Shown here: positions 57,897 to 64,000 of the stretch, piece by piece | Position numbering within the stretch: position 1 is the stretch's first letter | Layout of the letters: the number at the start of each line of letters is the position of its first letter | Source of the DNA: Leptopterna dolabrata | Taxonomy: Eukaryota > Arthropoda > Insecta > Hemiptera > Miridae | Direction: 5' to 3' | Assembly: GCA_954871275.1 (NCBI GenBank) | Contig: OX940975.1 | Location: 1,674,001-1,738,000, forward strand | Length of the DNA: 64,000 nt | The notes under the pieces: generated by a model | Told to the model about the DNA's origin: nothing | Seen by the model: the letters and a program-made list of their open reading frames with translations, nothing else | Databases searched by the model: none | Translations under genes and position numbers: made by a program

Positions 57897-58502
57897 CTAC
57901 AAGTAAAGGAAAAGAGCCTCTTGGAGAAAACGAAAGCACGCACAGACATTATACATGAATCGCGGATTACCGTACATTATACATGCTGAACATGCTGCCG
58001 GGTCCGTTTCAGCCGGGAAGTGGGACAATGAATTAGTCAGGAGAATTTGGAGTAAATGAAGTCTAAGTTGGAAGGCAGATTCGTCATCGTAAGTGAACAT
58101 TATGTTTTGAGGATCACTATGAAGCGCCAAAGTGACCGCATAGGCACTTGCAAACACACCGCATTGAACGGCATCTCTTTGCGGTTGGGCTACTTTCACA
58201 AACTTGATGTCAGTTGTGGGATTGATAAAAGGGTATACATTTTTGATAATGATTTTTTGAGTTGGGGTGAGATGGTTACCATTTAAACTATCATAAACCC
58301 TGACGGTTCTGGAAAACGAATCATAGAATGTGGTTATCCAATGCCCATGTTCAAGAGACCCCTGGAAAATAATTTGGATGTCATCATTATTTGGAGGGAC
58401 AAGGTTATAACGGTGAGGTGCTTGATAATAAATTGTATCTTGGGGTTGAAAATTAGTGTTGTGCCTGATTACGCCCAACAAACAGTTGATCACCCGAAAG
58501 AA
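57897..58502 (-). pseudogene. Helentron: Ulp1-like cysteine protease domain
   Basis: The C-terminal part of the Helentron polyprotein. It shows HWITTFYD (histidine), VRVYDSLNG (aspartate), then QPQRDAVQCGVFASAYAVTL (glutamine and catalytic cysteine) and LHSDPQNIMF. This is the C48/Ulp1-like pattern seen at the end of many mobile-element proteins. The frame upstream (LFVGRNQ) belongs to the same protein but is offset by one base near 58455, so the polyprotein is broken there. It ends at TAG just before the family A end at 57883. The catalytic residues are all present. Confidence 0.7.
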
Positions 58503-59402
58503 TTTCGTTTTCAATCAAATCAGTCACCTCAATGCCACGACGCCAAACAAACTCTGGATCCCGAATGATTTGGGGGTCGTTAATTGGGAGAACAGATTCA
58601 TTTATAGGTGGAGAGTTAGAGAGGACTGACTGGTCCACCTTTGAACTAGAAACAACTTCCTCAGTTTTAGGAATTGGCGTCGTTGAGACCGATATTTTGA
58701 GGTGAGCTGAGGGAAATAGGAGCATTTCTTGGTCAACAGAAAGCCCTATGAAAATAGGTTTGTGATCAGAAAATACTGATTCGTAAGTACCAGAATCAAA
58801 ATACTCTACGTTTTTCACCCAAATCGTGTCAATCTGGGTGTTGAAATCAGTGGTAGGGGTTCCCGCGAGTAAACCCCGATTGAAACCAAGCCCGTTCACG
58901 AAGGTTTCAAACCCACTTTGCAGTGAAAATGCATCGACATTAAAGTCTCCCAGAAACACAATGACATCAGTTGGGTCAAACTGTTCGAATAATGAAATGA
59001 GGGTTTTCTTGAATGTGGTCACTGGATATTTAGGGGACCTGTATCCAGAAACTACGCGGACATTATGAAAAGCTATAATTACTATGTCGAAATGACTTTG
59101 ACTAGCAATAAATCGGTTGTTGTAAGTTATCTTAAACTGTGACATAAATTTATTTTTGCAGAGGACAAGTATACCTTGACCCATAGTTGATTTGTTAGAT
59201 TCGTTAATTCGGAACAGTTCATTATATGTTTCAAAAGGGAAGCTATCATTTTGTGAAAAATTGGTCTCTGAAAAAATAATCAAATCACCCTGTGAAAACC
59301 ATGGATCGCGTTGAATATATTTCTGGTTTGTTCTGAGTGACCTACAGTTATGATAGATTACTTTAATTAATTTCCCGTTGAAATTTTTGGAGTTTAAAGG
59401 GT
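58453..59402 (-). pseudogene. Helentron: endonuclease/exonuclease/phosphatase (APE-like) domain
   Basis: Follows the helicase on the same strand in another frame. Metal-binding and catalytic motifs in order: VIYHNCRSLR (about 59360), IIFSETNFSQND (about 59275), VVSGYRSP (about 59040), FLGDFNVDAF (about 58960), TQIDTIWV (about 58840) and FSDHKPIFIG (about 58770). This is a full EEP set (N, E, D/N, D/H). Helentrons, unlike classic Helitrons, carry such an endonuclease. A linker of about 80 residues rich in S/P leads to the protease. The domain itself is open; frameshifts lie at both junctions (about 59395 and 58455). Confidence 0.8.
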
Positions 59403-60688
59403 GAGGAGTTTATTTTGTCTCAAGTCTTTCAAGGCCTCAACCACGGGATCTGAATCCGACGGTTCCTTAGGTGGTTTGAAAGTGCCTAAGATGAACAGAT
59501 CATTGAGTTGCCGAACTCGACTCAGGGCAACGTACAACATTGAGCGCTGAACACCTCGAATTTTCGTGAAATCAAGACTCACCCTGTCGTACGTTTGGCC
59601 TTGAGATTTGTGAATGGTGAGGGCTTCGGCAGGAACGATAGGGAAATGAGTTCTCGAAGCTTGATAACCAATTTTTTTGGAGAGGCTTATTTGAACAGTA
59701 TTACGAGAAACAGGAACCCAGTTTTTGTTTGAAACCCCAAAATTCTCCGCAATTTGAGAAAATTTTTGTAGAAGATTTTGCCCCACCCTTTCTTCCCCAA
59801 AATTAAACCAAAGGTATCGAGGATCATCAGCTGGAGTTATTCTTTCAAGTACTCCACACGCCCCATTTACAAGCCCGTCTCCTACATCAATGTTTGAAAT
59901 TATCTTGTACTTGATCCCGGCTTTCAAAATTAACTTGTATGGAAGTCCCCCAGTTTCAGTGCGATTTTTATTTTTTAAAGCCTCCAAAAATCGCTTTTTT
60001 TGTTGAGGGGCGCAGTTCTTAACCATGATCCGATCAATGGCTGTACACTCAACTGGGAGGTTTTTGTTTGATTTTATCTTTGCCTCGTTGAACTCATCGA
60101 CGTCAGTATTTTTCTGGAAGAGCCTAATGGCACTTTCTGGAACTTCTTCCGGTTGAACTTCACGTTGTTTTAGAGTTGACATGTCTTGACGCGTCATTTT
60201 GCCGATTGCTACGTTATTTAGAGCCCTGATGAATGACAGTTCATCTTTCTGACTCATTATTTCAGTCAGCTCAAAATACTTAAATTCATCCCAGATTACG
60301 GTCCCAGCCAACTTGGTCAAGCCACTTCCTTTGGTGGACTTGTATATTGGGCTATCTTGAACGGGAGGTAATTGGTTCAAATCCCCAACAAGCAGAACGG
60401 AAACCCCTCCGAATGACGTGTCGCGTCCCATGATTTGCCTCAGTCGCGTGTCGATTCGGTGGAACATGAGGCTTTCGCACATTGAAATTTCATCGATAGG
60501 TAATGAGAAGCTTTAGCCGCGACAGGTTACAACGGATCGTGTTCGCAATGTCTTCAGATAATTCAGGCATTTGACCCCCATACTGCGACACGGGTAACGC
60601 GAACGCGGAATGTAGCGTGATACCCCCGATGAGGAAAGCGGCTTTACCTGAAGGGGCTGTAAGGAGTACGTATACGGGATTGTCAACT

Positions 60689-62677
60689 TTTGGTTTATTA
60701 TTTTCAATAATGAACCATTGGAATCGAGCATGAAAAAAAAATTCTTACCCCCCCTCAAAATTTGATGGTTTACGTTTCAAGGTATGTAGAATCCAAAACT
60801 GCAATAAAAATATTTCTGTCTGTCCGCCGTACGCCGTACGCCGTACGGGCCACTTTTCTTAGTTACCATGAAAAAAAATTGATGAAATTCGGGTTATAGG
60901 TTCCGTTCGGCGTCTAGTTGGTCCTCGAGTCTCGACGTTACTGTGAGTCATCTCTAAGGGGTTCAAAATAGGGGTTGAAATTTTCAAAACGCCTATACCA
61001 TTTTTTTACGTAAATATTTTTACGGTTTTAAATAGTTCTTGAACTTGCGAGTTTTTCAAGACCATCCGGAGCATCGTACGTCCAGCCGTTCGTTCACAGT
61101 AAGGCCCCGAAGTTTGCACCGACAGGCATTTTCGACTCCAGTATGAATGAAATTGTATACAATTCAAACCAAATCTCGTAACCAGAGACGCGCCCACAAT
61201 AGGAATTTGTGAATACGGCCAATCATTGGTAGGGATCACCTGATTATATTGGCGGAGTATGAAGTCGAGTTGGTTGTTCTGTGATATTATTTAATTTGAA
61301 AAATGATGGCTCTTTTGGAGTTTGTTGGTAGGTAGTGAAACTTGAACAAACGTTGAAGTATTATTGATGGGTAAATTATTACTACGGTAAATCATTACTC
61401 AACGGTAAATTATTACACAACGGTTCATTATACCATCTACGTAGAAGGGGCTGGAGTTTGTTGGTAGGTACTTTTGCAACTTTTTTCACTCCTCATCAAC
61501 AATTTCTTTTCAGAACTTCATTATGTGTGTTTCTTTTAGCGAATTTTCGAAGAAAAGGAAGCTATTGTTCTCGGTCCAAAATTTTTAAAACTCGAATTTC
61601 CGAAAGATTTTTATACCAAAATCCGTTTCAGACCATCCTGAATTCCCTGCCGAAAGACACCAAAAATTATATGTATATATATATATATATATATTTATAT
61701 ATTTATATATTTATATATATATTTATATATTTATATATGTATGTGTCATTCCAGACGATAACTCTCGAAAGAATTGAGATAAAAAGTTCAAATTTGCACG
61801 AAAAATCTGTCTTGGCAATCGACAGGCTAAGTTCGAAGATGGGCAGAATCGGGTCACCCTAAGGGGGAGTTTTGGGGAGTTTTAGGGGGGGAAAATTACC
61901 CATAAATTCCCAAAACGAAAAAGTCTGACAAGTGACACCTCATTTTAAAGGTTTTTGTACGCTGAACACGATGGTGAAATCAGAATTGCGATATCTCATT
62001 CCATTCTCAAACTGGAGCACTTTGAAGATGAAGGAACGTGGTTATTTCTTGAGATGTTCTTCCTGGTTCGTCTGCTCTAATCTGATAACGGAATGGGATA
62101 TCGCAATTCTGACTTCACCATCGTGTTCAGCGTTGGAAAATCTACAAACCGAGGTGTTACTCGGCAAAAAATGGAACAAAAAATTTGTTACGTAGGTACC
62201 CAATACCTACTCTTCTGGTATTCAAAACATTTTTGATTTCCCCTCCCCCTCCTTCCACCCCAAATTTTACTTTGCGTAAAACTACTCCTGTTTTAATTTT
62301 GTATGGTATCAAGTTGGGAAAACATTGGCCGAAAATTAATTTTCAGAAAATTTTAGGCGGAGGAGGAAGATGCCGAAAACTTCGAAAATTCGCTCTTATA
62401 GCCATGCTGCATGACTGTGGTTTTTTTTCTTAGGTACTGTTTGTCATCGGCAGAATTATTTTAGCAACATTTAACTCGTGATTTAGGTAGGTACCTAGTA
62501 ACGAGTACGGGGTTAGGTACTAACCTACGGAGGGTCTGCGATCTACATAATATGCATAGAATAGTACACATTATATTATATAGACGGGTTATCTATACAT
62601 AGAGCTGTGATCTGTAACAGAAGGGTATTCTATACAAAATAATAAACCGTTGTGCAGGGATTTGCAGCGTTTTTTAA
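60689..62677 (-). mobile_element. Family B copy inserted in the Helentron helicase
   Basis: Starts TTTTGGTTTATTATTTTCAA and ends GCAGCGTTTTTT. Removing it brings the helicase flanks HQPEI and VDNPVYVLL together with a few lysine codons from the T-run. It is itself broken by the family M copy at 61538-62420. Confidence 0.85.
61538..62420 (-). mobile_element. Family M short element, copy 2, nested in family B
   Basis: Begins AGCGAATTTTCGAAG after TTCTTTT. It ends CTTCGAAAATTCGCT plus about 26 bp (to CATGACTGTGG) and a run of eight T. Intact B copies have TTTCTTTTTGTTAGG at this point, so it entered a T-run. The interior matches copy 1 (28902-29690) with a longer (TA)n tract at 61670-61740. Confidence 0.75.
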
Positions 62678-64000
62678 TTTCAGGTTGATGTGAAAAATGA
62701 TGAGTGAGCAGCTGATAAATAGTTTTGATCACAGTACTCTTTCCAACTCCTGCCGAGCCCGACAAAAATAGCCTGATGGGAAGTAATTTCGTCTTAAAGC
62801 AATGCAAGACTTGCATCACGATGTCTCTTTGTTTTTCGTTGTGGAGCAACATATTAGAAAAGATCTCATCTCTAGTCGGCAAAGCAGGGGTTTTGTACGT
62901 GTATTTGGAACTGTCAGTTCTTTTAGGATCTTCAACTCCTCCCTGAGCAAAAACATCGACAGGGTAGTCCGGTTCGCCATCGTCACTGAGCTGTTGGAAC
63001 TGGTCAACCTCATTCTCCACTCGTTCAATCGCGTTGTCAAGTGTTTCTGCCGAGATTCCACTGAAATATTTTGATCTGTTTTCGGATATTTGGGACAGAT
63101 TTTGAGTATAAAGGTTGGAACAGTTGTTTTGGATAATGTCCGATTGTTCATTGGGCCAGGGCAAAAAAAGAAGAACTTGCTCTCTATGAAAGTTGACCGG
63201 ATCTTGCTCCTCTTTGTAAGAGCGAAACCGAAGAATTCTCGTTTTGTAGGTTGTTGAGGGGAGAATTTGACTGTGGTCATTATCTTCATCGGGTTCGTAA
63301 ACTTTGTTTCTGAGTTTTGGAGGGAGGTTACATGCAAAGTCTGCCAGGCAAGTATTCTCGAGACGAACAGACCTTTTGTTGTATTTTTCTAAAATGTTGG
63401 GCAAAAAATATCCTCCGAATCAGCGTTTGCTTCGAATTCTTTGCGCAAATCTTTCTCAGTTTTCAACATTCTCACTCTCTCTTCCGGTGGGGAAGTATTA
63501 ATGAAAACAGTTGAACGGCTCATAAGCGATAATGGAAGAGAGAGGACATGATAGCACGCTTTTTGAGTCGACATAACGCTACCATTGATGAAAACATTAC
63601 CAATTTTCCTCAATCTGTCCCGCACTGACAAATTCCCATCGCTCATGTCTTTTTCAGCTTGCCTCAAAAGTTTTGAAAGGCCGCCCTCTGCTTTGCTGAT
63701 GTAATATTAACCACGTAAGAGGCACAGCTGTAAGGGTTTAAAATGAATTGCATGTCCATGTTGTAGCGGTTTAAATTGAGAATGACAGGATTGTAAGCGT
63801 TAATAGCTACTTCCAAGCTCGATCGTTTCAAGAAGACTTGAGCGTTTTTCAAGGAACATCTTATCGCCGAGATATATTCATCCTCGGTCAGTTCGAGTTT
63901 GTGTAGAATGTCCTCCCACGACACTGTAGTATTGTGGTCAAAAAACTCGTTCATTAAATTGCGTATTTTTTTCAAACTTTGGATCATTTGGGGTGTAATT

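Larger units (their letters stand above)
59394..63987 (-). pseudogene. Helitron/Helentron Rep-helicase, PIF1 type, split by an insertion
   Basis: The N-terminal side continues beyond the right edge; the Rep nuclease itself is not in the window. From right to left: NAYNPVILNLNRYNMDMQF and DPY region (63.8 kb, the segment after Rep); GNVFINGSVMSTQKACYHVL (63.57 kb); a PWPNEQ motif (63.15 kb); Walker A FLSGSAGVGKSTVIKTIY (about 62750). Then comes a 2-kb insertion (60689-62677). The helicase resumes with PSGKAAF..TLHSAF (60620), IDEISM (60490), LLVGDLNQLPPV (60390) and the final ALTIHKSQGQTYDRVSLDF..LYVALSRVRQL (59.5-59.63 kb). Frameshifts lie near 63700, 63400 and 60495. The outer motifs are well conserved, so decay is recent. 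Confidence 0.88.

Noticed and set aside
13823..61239. A 77-codon frame (MIPTNDW..) found in all young family B copies
   Set aside because: Old B copies (3930, 17835-18053, 44519) break or shift it without signs of protein-level selection; the conservation follows from recent shared ancestry of the copies.
61458..61862. 134-codon plus frame with an isoleucine/tyrosine repeat
   Set aside because: Runs through the family B/M border and a (TA)n tract.
1..64000. tRNA, rRNA, or viral genes
   Set aside because: Searched by eye on both strands for cloverleaf boxes, rRNA cores and viral protein motifs; none was convincing. The 58-64 kb genes fit a Helentron rather than a virus.

Overview
This is a window of animal nuclear DNA, almost certainly from an arthropod and probably an insect. 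It has spliced genes with GT..AG introns, is AT-rich, carries many GGTACCTA/TAGGTAGG motifs, and holds insect-type transposons (P, piggyBac, Tc1, Helitron/Helentron, Harbinger). I lean towards a hemipteran but cannot prove it. I see no prokaryotic or organellar sequence, no tRNA or rRNA gene, and no clearly intact conserved host gene. The window is a dense nest of mobile elements.

Layout. 0.7-22.4 kb: copies of two short repeat families, here called A (about 0.75 kb) and B (about 1.1 kb). They are broken by later arrivals: a Helitron at 809-1579, a decayed piggyBac at 4060-6921 and a Tc1 at 9693-11229. Two possible host exons lie here (3230-3503 +, 12880-12985 -). A head-to-tail array of family A (19.75-22.4 kb) ends where a 17.6-kb element begins.

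22436-40013: the most interesting object. It has 14-bp terminal inverted repeats (CACCGAGAGAAAAA), a TA duplication, and interrupts a family A copy whose near-identical uninterrupted relative lies at 56.05-56.68 kb. Both flanks are packed with one short motif (consensus CTANCGGGT, both orientations). In the middle is one spliced gene of at least eight exons (30369-36812), with a TATA box, a SAM-like N-terminus and a 3.8-kb first intron made of 273-bp and 168-bp tandem repeats. A 13-bp tandem duplication appears to cut its reading frame from a further 0.9-kb coding stretch. No DDE transposase is seen inside. The layout resembles En/Spm (CACTA) elements, but the gene belongs to no transposase family I recognise. 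A 200-N gap inside is flanked by the same 1.33 kb twice, probably an assembly artefact.

40-46 kb: more A/B copies. 45888-49637: a P-superfamily element with perfect 16-bp ends and an 8-bp duplication, its THAP transposase broken and a Harbinger-type MITE inside it. 50073-54159: a 4.1-kb palindrome with arms of 1.7-2.0 kb made partly of tandem repeats, around a decayed nuclease-like gene. 54945-55658: a second Harbinger-like derivative with a MADF exon. 57.9-64 kb (minus strand): a decayed Helentron with PIF1-type helicase, exonuclease/endonuclease domain and Ulp1-like protease, split by a family B copy that itself contains a third short element (M).

Families A, B and M share one end design: an inverted repeat at the very tip of one end but set back about 25 bp from the other, with T-runs at the borders. 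This is the asymmetric-terminal-repeat plan of Helentron-derived short elements, so the Helentron at 58-64 kb is a candidate relative of whatever mobilised them.
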